The notes beneath the pieces were generated by a model. That model did not search any database and was not told the DNA's origin. It saw nothing but the letters and a program-made list of their open reading frames with translations. Positions 35,751-43,588 of a stretch of 64,000 bases of DNA are shown here, piece after piece. The stretch lies in NCBI RefSeq assembly GCF_032197885.1, contig NZ_CP134159.1, forward strand, positions 1,240,001 through 1,304,000, in the 5' to 3' direction. The DNA comes from Levilactobacillus namurensis (GTDB lineage: Bacteria; Bacillota; Bacilli; Lactobacillales; Lactobacillaceae). Position numbers and translations under genes: made by a program. Every line of letters starts with the position of its first letter. Position 1 is the first letter of the stretch.

Positions 35751-36701
35751 ATGCGTGGATGGCGATTTACGGATACCAACGTTCCGTTGAAATTGGTGGA
35801 ACAACCGGACCCAGAACCAGCAGACGATGAAGTGGTGATCGCGGTGAAGGCCGCGGGGCTGTGCCACACGGACGTGGGGATTTTACATGACCCGAACTGG
35901 TTACCGCTGATCAAAGCACCAGTGATTTTAGGTCACGAATGTGCTGGTCAGATCATTAAGGTCGGAGCCAACGTCAAGGATTACCAGATTGGCGATCGGG
36001 TCGGGGTCTCACCGCAGAACCCGGAGACCGGCCAGACGATTGGCTGTATGCGTGACGGTGGCTATTCCGATATGGCCGCAGTACCAGCCAATCAATTAAT
36101 GCCCTTGCCAGATGGCGTCAGTTACGTTCAGGGGGCTTCCGCGACCGATGCGGGGATGTCTTCTTACCACCCCTTATTCGTGACGGGGCAGGCTAAACCT
36201 GGCATGAAGGTCGGCATCATTGGCATCGGTGGCTTAGGCGAGTTTGCGGTTAACATGGCCGTGATTGCCGGGTGCAAGGTCTACGCGGTGGATACCAAAG
36301 CGTCCGCGCGGCAATGGGCCGAAAAGATTGGGGTTGAGGCCGCTTATGCGGACATCGCAGACCTTAAGGACCAAGACATTGACTTGATTATTGACTTTGC
36401 CGGCTTTGACACCACGACCAATGAAGCAGCGAAGGCGGTTAAGGCCGGCGGTACCGTGGTGGTTGTCGGGATGGGCATCCTCCACAGTACGATTGACACG
36501 GGGAACCTGATTACGCGTAACGTGACGTTAGTCGGTAATTCTGGAGGAACGCCGGAAGACATTGCCAACGTCTACAAGTACTTCCAGACGGGGAAGATGC
36601 ACCCGGACCTCCCAACGACCACCTTCGATAAGATTCCAGAGGGCTTAGTTTCTCTAGAAAAAGGTGAGGTTGTAGGACGGTTGATTGCGTCTCGAGATTA
36701 A
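35751..36701 (+). CDS. Medium-chain alcohol dehydrogenase lacking the structural-zinc lobe
   Basis: A 316-residue dehydrogenase with catalytic-zinc ligands in GLCHTDVG and GHECAG and the NAD(P) motif GIGGLGEF. The four-cysteine structural zinc loop seen in the 34550 gene is replaced by a short stretch (SPQNPETGQTIGCMRDGGYS), which explains the short length. ATG 35751 follows AAGGAG; the in-frame TTG 35748 is less likely. Oxidoreductase activity is probable; the substrate is unknown. Confidence 0.85.
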   Translation: MRGWRFTDTNVPLKLVEQPDPEPADDEVVIAVKAAGLCHTDVGILHDPNWLPLIKAPVILGHECAGQIIKVGANVKDYQIGDRVGVSPQNPETGQTIGCMRDGGYSDMAAVPANQLMPLPDGVSYVQGASATDAGMSSYHPLFVTGQAKPGMKVGIIGIGGLGEFAVNMAVIAGCKVYAVDTKASARQWAEKIGVEAAYADIADLKDQDIDLIIDFAGFDTTTNEAAKAVKAGGTVVVVGMGILHSTIDTGNLITRNVTLVGNSGGTPEDIANVYKYFQTGKMHPDLPTTTFDKIPEGLVSLEKGEVVGRLIASRD

Positions 36702-36715
36702 TAGGATGTAAGAAA

Positions 36716-36763
36716 AAGAGTCTAACGCAGGTCCCTCGTGAGGGAGCGCGTTAGGCTCTTTGT
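36716..36763. terminator. Bidirectional terminator
   Basis: AAAGAGTCTAACGC pairs with GCGTTAGGCTCTTT (one mismatch), with an inner CCCTCGTGAGGG stem, between convergent genes. Confidence 0.88.
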
Positions 36764-36765
36764 GT

Positions 36766-37578
36766 TTATTCGGCTAATTCTAGGTAGTCTTGCAGGTAGT
36801 TGGCTAAGCCGTCGTGTTGGTTGTCTAACGGCGTCACGTCGTTGGCGATTCCCTTAATGGCGGGCGTCGCATTTTGCATCGCAACGCCCCAGCCAGCGTA
36901 ATCAAGCATGGCAGAATCGTTGTGTTCGTCACCAAAGGCAATGATGTTTTGGCGTTTGACCTGGTAATGATCGGCTAGAACCTCGACTCCGGTGGCCTTT
37001 TGAACGCCTTTGGCCCCGAGCTCAACCACGGAATGGGGACCACCCCAAGGTGCAGCGTCAATCACGTCACCGAAGTTATGCCGTAGGTAGCTCAGCAGGT
37101 GTTCTTCGTGACTGTGGTCGACAGCGATTGTTAAACTGGTCGGGTCCTGGGCCAGACTCTTCTGGTTTAAGATCTGATTGGCTTGAAGAACGGACGGGAA
37201 GAAGTCCAGGGCAACGGGCCGTTCCTTTAGGGCGAGGAAGAGATTCTTTCCTTCTGCGGCCATCATGTTGATTCCCAGCTCCTGCCGGTGGGCCATCAGA
37301 TCGAAAGCCACTTCCCGGTCGAAAGTGTATTGATATTCGCCTGACCAGTGGTGGTTGGGGATGTGTCCTAGACTCCCGTTGAAGTTGATCATGGGGCCGT
37401 CTAGGTGGAGTTGATCATAAATTCCGGTGGATAGCCGGTTAGGCCGTCCCGTAACGATACTAACCAGGTGTCCCGCCTGGCGTGCTGCGGTTAAGACCGC
37501 TTGGGTTTTGGGACTGATTTCAGAAGCGTTGTTCAAAGTCGTTCCGTCTAAATCAATGGCAATTAGTTTTCGTTCCAT
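36766..37578 (-). CDS. Cof-type HAD phosphatase
   Basis: A 270-residue HAD-superfamily sugar-phosphate-type phosphatase. Motif I is DLDGTTLN (nucleophile Asp near residue 8), motif II is VTGRP, and motif IV is AFGDEHNDSAML; the large C2b cap lies between II and III. ATG 37578 is preferred, 6 bases after GAGGTG. Typical members dephosphorylate FMN precursors or sugar phosphates; the substrate is unknown. Confidence 0.9.
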   Translation of the reverse strand: MERKLIAIDLDGTTLNNASEISPKTQAVLTAARQAGHLVSIVTGRPNRLSTGIYDQLHLDGPMINFNGSLGHIPNHHWSGEYQYTFDREVAFDLMAHRQELGINMMAAEGKNLFLALKERPVALDFFPSVLQANQILNQKSLAQDPTSLTIAVDHSHEEHLLSYLRHNFGDVIDAAPWGGPHSVVELGAKGVQKATGVEVLADHYQVKRQNIIAFGDEHNDSAMLDYAGWGVAMQNATPAIKGIANDVTPLDNQHDGLANYLQDYLELAE

Positions 37579-37763
37579 TAAGAACACCTCACATGTAAAT
37601 AACTAAGTCCTCCCAATTTACCACAAAATGAAAATGAAAGCGAGGATTTCTCCCTAGTACTTAGTACGGGAAACGGGTATAATGAAAACCGATAAACTGG
37701 GTAAAATCAGTTATATGTACGATACAAACAACTAGTTGTAATAGACAAGATGGAGGAATAACG

Positions 37764-39140
37764 GTGAACTTACCTGATGACTTTGTGACGAAGTACCAGC
37801 GGTTACTGGGCGATGAAGCTCCGGCGTTCTTGGCGAGCTTGACGTCGACGGTGAATACGGCCGGTTATCGCGTCAATCCAGAACGAAAAGTGCCCGCAAA
37901 CTTGACGACAGCCAAGCCGGTTCCATATGCTCAGTGGGGGTATTATGGGGCAGTGAAGGGACGAAGCTTGGCCCACCAAAGCGGTGCGGTCTATAGCCAA
38001 GAACCCAGTGCGATGTTCGTTGGCGCGACGGCAGCCCCGGCTAAGGGCGAACGGGTCTTAGACCTGTGTGCGGCTCCCGGTGGGAAGACCACCCACTTAG
38101 CCAGTTACCTTCAGGGGACGGGCTTGTTGGTCACCAACGAAATCAACCGCAAGCGGGTCCGGGTCCTAGCCGAGAACGTTGAACGGTTTGGGGTCGCTAA
38201 CGCTGTCATCTTAAACGATTCGCCGGATACGTTCAGTCCCGTTTTTCCGGACTACTTTGACAAGGTGTTAGTCGATGCCCCGTGTTCGGGGGAAGGCATG
38301 TTCCGAAAAGATCCAGCGGCCATGGATTACTGGTCGCTAGCGTACGTCGAAGACTGTGCGACGCGGCAACGTGAGATTTTAACGGAGGCCGTTAAGATGG
38401 TCAAGCCCGGCGGACAATTGATCTACTCGACTTGTACTTTTGCGCCGGAAGAAGACGAACAGATGATGGCGTGGGTCTTGAAGACCTTCCCCGAGTTCCA
38501 CTTGGTTCCCGTTGAGAAGTCGGGTGGCGTTGTTGATGCCCGGCCAGAGTGGGCCGATGGAAATCCGGAGTTGAAAAAAGCGGCGCGGTTGTTCCCCCAC
38601 TTACTTCAGGGGGAAGGTCATTTTGTGGCCAAGTTGGAACGAACGTCCGCTGCGGAACCGCTCCGTCCGCGAGGGCAAGCCCAGCTGGGAACGGCCCTGA
38701 GTCGCGACCAGCGGCAACTTTGGCAAGACTTTGCCCAACAAGTCTTGGGAACGGAAGCGTTGCCCGCAGGTGAGTTAGTGACCGTGAAGGACCAATTATT
38801 CGCGGTCCCACAAGACTTACCGGCATTGAAACGGGCACACGTCTTCCGTCCGGGATTACATCTGGGGACGTTTAAGAAGAACCGGTTTGAACCCGCCTAT
38901 GCGTTGGCCTTAGCGAGTGAGCCACAGCGGGTGAACCACACGCTAGCCATCGATTTGGATCAGTGGCAAAAGTGGGTTCACGGGGACACCATTGCGTTAG
39001 CGACCGCTCCGGCAAAGGGGTGGTACCTCCTAACGTGTCAGCAGCAGCCCGTCGGCTTCGGTAAGGTCGTGGGACAGACCGTCAAGAACTTCTTCCCTAA
39101 GGGGTTGCGGTTTACGGTCTATCCGGAAGATTTGATCTAA
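37764..39140 (+). CDS. rsmF: rRNA cytosine-C5 methyltransferase, RsmF-like
   Basis: SAM-dependent m5C methyltransferase of the NOL1/NOP2/Sun family, 458 residues. The SAM site is LDLCAAPGGKTTHLA. The two catalytic cysteines lie in VDAPCSGEGMFRKD and LIYSTCTFAPEEDE. A C-terminal RsmF-like domain follows, with FPKGLR. The start is GTG 37764 after GGAGGAATAAC. Confidence 0.9.
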   Translation: MNLPDDFVTKYQRLLGDEAPAFLASLTSTVNTAGYRVNPERKVPANLTTAKPVPYAQWGYYGAVKGRSLAHQSGAVYSQEPSAMFVGATAAPAKGERVLDLCAAPGGKTTHLASYLQGTGLLVTNEINRKRVRVLAENVERFGVANAVILNDSPDTFSPVFPDYFDKVLVDAPCSGEGMFRKDPAAMDYWSLAYVEDCATRQREILTEAVKMVKPGGQLIYSTCTFAPEEDEQMMAWVLKTFPEFHLVPVEKSGGVVDARPEWADGNPELKKAARLFPHLLQGEGHFVAKLERTSAAEPLRPRGQAQLGTALSRDQRQLWQDFAQQVLGTEALPAGELVTVKDQLFAVPQDLPALKRAHVFRPGLHLGTFKKNRFEPAYALALASEPQRVNHTLAIDLDQWQKWVHGDTIALATAPAKGWYLLTCQQQPVGFGKVVGQTVKNFFPKGLRFTVYPEDLI

Positions 39141-39153
39141 TCTAGAGACAAGT

Positions 39154-39210
39154 AAAAAGTGTGTTGCCCTGAAACGGCTCTTGGCCGCGTTTTGGGCAAC
39201 ACACTTTTTT
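39154..39210. terminator. Bidirectional terminator between rsmF and fni
   Basis: AAAAAGTGTGTTGCCC pairs with GGGCAACACACTTTTT, with an inner stem in the loop (CGGCTC/GGCCG), between convergent genes. Confidence 0.9.
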
Positions 39211-39215
39211 AAAAT

Positions 39216-40256
39216 TTAAGTTAAGGGTAACTGACGCTGTTGCGCGTAGGCCAGGAGTTCTGGCGAATACAGGAGCGGTCGTTGCCGTAGGGTGGCCAAG
39301 TCTGGCGCGCCCAAGAGAGTCATGATGGTTCGCAATTCCGTCTGCCAGGCCTGTAACCGGTGAGTCGTGGTGGCTTCGTCGGTCTTCAGTAGGCTGTGGA
39401 GGACCTGACCGGCGGTGCCCACCACGTTGGCGCCTAAGGCCAATGCCTTAATCACGTCTAACGGGTGGCGTACGCCGCCGGTAGCGATTGTCTGGAGTTG
39501 GGGAACTGCCCGGGCTTCCAGTAAGGATTCCACGGTAGATTGCCCCCAACCATTGAGGTAGCTGAGTTCCTTTTCCGGTCGGCGGAAGTTTTCGATGTCG
39601 ATGAAGTTCGTGCCACCACGGCCCCCCAAGTCAACGTAGTGCACGCCAACGTTTGCCAACTGGTGGAGCGTTTCACGTGCCATTCCAAAGCCCACTTCCT
39701 TGACGATGACGGGTACGTCTAAGAGGGCGACAGTCTCGCCAATAGCGTCTAACCAGTGAAAGTCGCGGTCGCCTTCGGGCATGACCAGTTCTTGCGCGAC
39801 GTTAACGTGGACTTCCAAGGCGTTGGCGGCCAACATCTGGACCACGTGCTGGGCGTCTTGGGCGGTGTGCCCCGCACCGATGTTGGCGAAGACGATACCG
39901 TCGGGATTGTTTTCCCGCAGTACCGTGAAGGTGGGAATCGCTTGCGCATCCTTTAGGGCGATACTCTGAGAGCCGCTAGCCACCGCCATGCCCGTTTGGG
40001 CGGCGATCCGTCCTAGGGCTGCGTTGACCTTACCCGTCCGGGGACTCCCGCCGGTCATGGCTTCGATCATTAAGGGCGAGGGTAACGTTAGCGGGCCTAA
40101 GTGGGTCGCTAAACGAACATCGGCGACCGCCATTTCGGGCAGACTTTGGTGAATGAACCGTAGCTGGTCGAATTGGCTGGTCGCATGAGCGGTATAGAAT
40201 TTTTCAGCGAGCGATAAGTGCTCGTCCTTACGATGCGCGTGACGTGATAAGGCCAT
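39216..40256 (-). CDS. fni: Type 2 isopentenyl-diphosphate isomerase
   Basis: FMN-dependent interconversion of isopentenyl and dimethylallyl diphosphate, the last step of the mevalonate branch. The 346-residue product has [12 protein letters not shown] near the start, [12 protein letters not shown], the [15 protein letters not shown] loop and [11 protein letters not shown] for FMN phosphate. It is the last gene of the minus-strand mvaK1-mvaD-mvaK2-fni cluster. Confidence 0.95.
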   Translation of the reverse strand: MALSRHAHRKDEHLSLAEKFYTAHATSQFDQLRFIHQSLPEMAVADVRLATHLGPLTLPSPLMIEAMTGGSPRTGKVNAALGRIAAQTGMAVASGSQSIALKDAQAIPTFTVLRENNPDGIVFANIGAGHTAQDAQHVVQMLAANALEVHVNVAQELVMPEGDRDFHWLDAIGETVALLDVPVIVKEVGFGMARETLHQLANVGVHYVDLGGRGGTNFIDIENFRRPEKELSYLNGWGQSTVESLLEARAVPQLQTIATGGVRHPLDVIKALALGANVVGTAGQVLHSLLKTDEATTTHRLQAWQTELRTIMTLLGAPDLATLRQRPLLYSPELLAYAQQRQLPLT

Positions 40257-40285
40257 GACGGACCATCTCCTTCAATCTGGGTAGG

Positions 40286-41359
40286 TTATTCGGTAACGTG
40301 GTGCACGTTTAACTTCAGGGGTTCGATCCCGCGTTGTTCCCAGTCGTGTAGGAGCTTAGCGAGGTCCTTAGCGGCATCGATGATTACAATCCCGCAGTCA
40401 CCGCCCCCGGCACCGGAAGATTTAGCAGCGCCGCCTAAGGTCACAGCCGTGTCACACATGGTCTTCAAGAGCTTGGTCTCAATGGTCACATGACTGGAAT
40501 GGGCCAGCTGGTTCAGTAATTGCCGGTTAAACGTAATCTCGCGTTGGATGGCTGCCAGATCTCCATTATGGAACGCCTGGATCATGCGGTGCAGGCAATC
40601 GCGACTTTCGTCTAAGAATTGGTGGTAGCTCTTACGACGGGTCGCTTTGAATAGGGCAATGCGGTCGACTAGATGAGAGGTCGAGGCCGGTGAACCGGTC
40701 CAGCCAATCAGAAGACGCAACGGAGCGGGCGGTGTCAACAGTTCAATCTCAAGTCCCGGCCAGTCGGTGTTAAGCAGGTCGATGAGCGTGAGTTCACGGC
40801 GAGCGGAGGCCAACCAGTCCCGGTCGAAAGCCCGATAAGCAATCCAACCGCCGTAGACGGATGCGGCAATGTCCCCCAAAGACCCGTTGCCCTGAACATC
40901 CAGGTGCGCGATGGCAGCCAACTTAAAGAGTTGGTCTTGGCTGAGGTGAATATCGTAGAACTGGCACAGGGCCTTAACGGTCGCCACGGTGACGGCGGCT
41001 GAAGAGCCCAGGCCGTACTTCTTGCCATCGGCACTGTCTAAATCACTGTTGACGTTGAGGTGATAGATGCCTAAGGGCTTACCCAGGGCCTGGGCGTACT
41101 GTTCTGTGAGGCGAATTGCCGACAGAATGTAGTGGAAGGGATTGTCCCGGTTATCGAAAACCAGTTCGGTTCCTTGACGTTCCCAGTAGAGGGAATTTTC
41201 TTGGTACTGTTTGGACGCAATACGCCCATAATCGTGACTTTCCTCGATTGTCACGGTTACAAACTGGTTAAGTGCGACAATGATTGCTGGGTAGCCGGGT
41301 TCGACCACGGCATACTCCCCAGCAATGTATAATTTTCCGGGTGCTTGAGCGGAAATCAA
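40286..41359 (-). CDS. mvaK2: Phosphomevalonate kinase
   Basis: GHMP kinase converting phosphomevalonate to diphosphomevalonate. It shows the substrate loop SAQAPGKLYIAGEYAVVEPG, the ATP loop KYGLGSSAAVTVA and the C-terminal KSSGAGGGDCG. A TTG at 41359 is proposed as start (357 residues), because AGAAGGGA lies 8 bases upstream and the protein then begins at the family's usual point. The frame is open to 41383, where a GTG has no clear ribosome site. It lies between mvaD and fni. Confidence 0.92.
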   Translation of the reverse strand: MISAQAPGKLYIAGEYAVVEPGYPAIIVALNQFVTVTIEESHDYGRIASKQYQENSLYWERQGTELVFDNRDNPFHYILSAIRLTEQYAQALGKPLGIYHLNVNSDLDSADGKKYGLGSSAAVTVATVKALCQFYDIHLSQDQLFKLAAIAHLDVQGNGSLGDIAASVYGGWIAYRAFDRDWLASARRELTLIDLLNTDWPGLEIELLTPPAPLRLLIGWTGSPASTSHLVDRIALFKATRRKSYHQFLDESRDCLHRMIQAFHNGDLAAIQREITFNRQLLNQLAHSSHVTIETKLLKTMCDTAVTLGGAAKSSGAGGGDCGIVIIDAAKDLAKLLHDWEQRGIEPLKLNVHHVTE

Positions 41360-41432
41360 AGAATCAGGTCCCTTCTGCGACACGTGGTCGCTTTAGCATA
41401 AATGTAGAGTGTTTTATATTCGTTCGTTTCGT

Positions 41433-42410
41433 TTAATCCAGCCACTGAATGCCCGGTCCGGGATGGGCGACTAAGACGCGGTCGGTCCCGAATTGGTCAG
41501 ACAGTCGTTGCGTAATGGCGGGAAGCTCGTCCGTTTCACAAAAAATCTTGACGTTGGGCCCCGCATCTAGGGTGTAGTAACAGGCGTGCCCCGCATCGCG
41601 CAGTTCCCGGACAGTTTGCATAGCAGCTAGGCTGTCGCCGTTGAAGTAACTGAACGGGGGATTGGCACTCAAAGTGAGCGCGTGCATCCGCATGGCGTTG
41701 GTTTCGAGAATCTCGCCCGTGGTTGGGAAATCGTGGGCCAGAATAGCCGGGCGAATCGCCGTTAAGTCCTGTTGAACCACTTCACGCCAAGTCGGGTAAT
41801 ATGGTGACGTTGTGACGCTGGCTTGCATGCCTTGACGGGAGCTGACCTTCTTTTGATGCGGGTCGAGCACTAGCGCCACCACGGCGATGGGCCAGTCGAC
41901 GTCTTCCATTAACGGTTTGGCGTAAGAGGAGGCGTCATCATGGCCGGCATGCCATTCGACGAAGCCCCCGTAGACCGAACGCGTTGCCGACCCCGAACCG
42001 CGCCGGGCTAACCGGGATAGGTCGCGTGGTGTGAGCCGTAAGCCCGCAGCCCGACTGGCAGCCCCCGCTAGCGCCGCAAAGGCGGAAGCCGAGGAGGCCA
42101 AGCCCGCGGCCATGGGAACGTGGTTCGTGGAGGTTACGGTGGCGTAAGTCGTAGTCCCCGCAAGGTCCCGCACGATGTCGAGGACGTGGCGGACCTTGCG
42201 ACTAGCTTGGTCGGTTAAGACCTGGCCGTTGACCACAACCACGTCATGGTCTAAGGCGGCGTCGAATTGAGCTTGCGTATCCGTATAAAACTGGTCCAGC
42301 GTTAACGATAAACTATCGGTTTGGGGAATGATCAGGTCAGTATCGGCCTTTCCCCAGTATTTGACTAACGCGATGTTGGTGTGGGCCCGAGCCGTTACTG
42401 CTGCCGTCAT
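41433..42410 (-). CDS. mvaD: Diphosphomevalonate decarboxylase
   Basis: ATP-dependent decarboxylation of diphosphomevalonate to isopentenyl diphosphate. The 325-residue product has ARAHTNIALVKYWGKAD at the start, the ATP loop GLASSASAFAALAGAA and the SGSATRSVYGG region. ATG 42410 overlaps the mvaK1 stop (ATGA) and follows GAGGAGGAA, so translation is coupled. The open frame further upstream lies inside mvaK1. Confidence 0.95.
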   Translation of the reverse strand: MTAAVTARAHTNIALVKYWGKADTDLIIPQTDSLSLTLDQFYTDTQAQFDAALDHDVVVVNGQVLTDQASRKVRHVLDIVRDLAGTTTYATVTSTNHVPMAAGLASSASAFAALAGAASRAAGLRLTPRDLSRLARRGSGSATRSVYGGFVEWHAGHDDASSYAKPLMEDVDWPIAVVALVLDPHQKKVSSRQGMQASVTTSPYYPTWREVVQQDLTAIRPAILAHDFPTTGEILETNAMRMHALTLSANPPFSYFNGDSLAAMQTVRELRDAGHACYYTLDAGPNVKIFCETDELPAITQRLSDQFGTDRVLVAHPGPGIQWLD

Positions 42411-43354
42411 GCGGGTTCCTCCTCGTCTTGAAAGACTTCTGTCCAGGTTGCAGTTGCCCCGTGGGTGAGCAACGCGTGCTTGACCCGTTTCGCGCTGGCT
42501 TGGTCGGCACACAACGCAATCATGCAGCCGCCCATGCCACCGCCCGTAAGCTTCGCGCCTAAGGCCCCGGCTTCCCGGGCAACTGTGATCAGGTGGTCCA
42601 GTTCAGGAGAGCTGACCCCTAAGCCGCTTAACTGTTCTTGGGCAGTATTGAGGGCTTCCCCTAGGCGGGTGATCTGATTATCCGCCAGGCACTCCCGGGC
42701 GGTATAACTGAGTTGTCCGAGCGTGTTGATCTGTTGGTTGGTCACTTGCGGGAACGTGGTCTTACGCCGGGCAACGGAAGCCACCGCTTGCCCGGTCTGA
42801 CCCTTTACGCCGCTATCGGCGATGACCAAGACGCCGTTTAGATGGAAGGATAACTGTTGTAGCGTTTGGTGAGGAATCAACCAGACGGGCACCGCGGAAC
42901 TAGAGGTGGCGGCGTCGATGCCGCTAGGGTTTCCGTGGGTGATCTTCTCGCCGATGGCCACGGTATCCAAGAGAGTGCTCCGGGATAGGGGCCGGTCGAA
43001 GAATTGATACATGGCCCGGGTGATGGCCACGTCGACGGCTGCGGAAGACCCCATTCCCCGTTCAGCTGGCAGATCACTGGTGATGGTCATGTGAAAGGGG
43101 GTCTGGGTTCCGTCAAACCGTTCTAAAAGGGTCGTGATTAACGCCACGACCCCGGCAAGGTGGTGATTTAATTGGGCGATGGGACCGTCGAAGTATCGAC
43201 TGGCAATCGTCTGTCCCGCCGTGGTGGCCGTCATCTGAACGGTCGTGGTTACGGAAGGGAGGGGGAGGGCAATGGCGGGTTGACCATAGACAACACTGTG
43301 GTCACCCAACAGAATGATTTTGGCATTGCTTTTCCCAATGACCGACTTCTTCAA
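42407..43354 (-). CDS. mvaK1: Mevalonate kinase
   Basis: First kinase of the lower mevalonate pathway, 315 residues. It has the GHMP signatures GKSNAKIILLGDHSVVYG, ERGMGSSAAVDVAITRA and AKLTGGGMGGC. It is the first gene of the four-gene minus-strand isoprenoid operon; its promoter should lie in the 230-base gap before dinG, which is divergent. Confidence 0.95.
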   Translation of the reverse strand: MKKSVIGKSNAKIILLGDHSVVYGQPAIALPLPSVTTTVQMTATTAGQTIASRYFDGPIAQLNHHLAGVVALITTLLERFDGTQTPFHMTITSDLPAERGMGSSAAVDVAITRAMYQFFDRPLSRSTLLDTVAIGEKITHGNPSGIDAATSSSAVPVWLIPHQTLQQLSFHLNGVLVIADSGVKGQTGQAVASVARRKTTFPQVTNQQINTLGQLSYTARECLADNQITRLGEALNTAQEQLSGLGVSSPELDHLITVAREAGALGAKLTGGGMGGCMIALCADQASAKRVKHALLTHGATATWTEVFQDEEEPA

Positions 43355-43588
43355 TTGCGCTCGCTCACTTTCTATTTCGATTTATTCTACTCAAATATCA
43401 TACTCTACTCACCCTTATTGCGCTAGTTTTGCCAGCTAAAATCCCCGGAAGCGTAAAAAATTAACCCTTTCTATACCCTTTTACCGAAGATATCTAGCCA
43501 TTGCGGGGTGAAGCGTAGCGTTGGCGGCTTAAGTGGTGTATCATAGTGCCAGTTATAATCGCATTTGTGCAGAAATTGGTGAGCAGAC

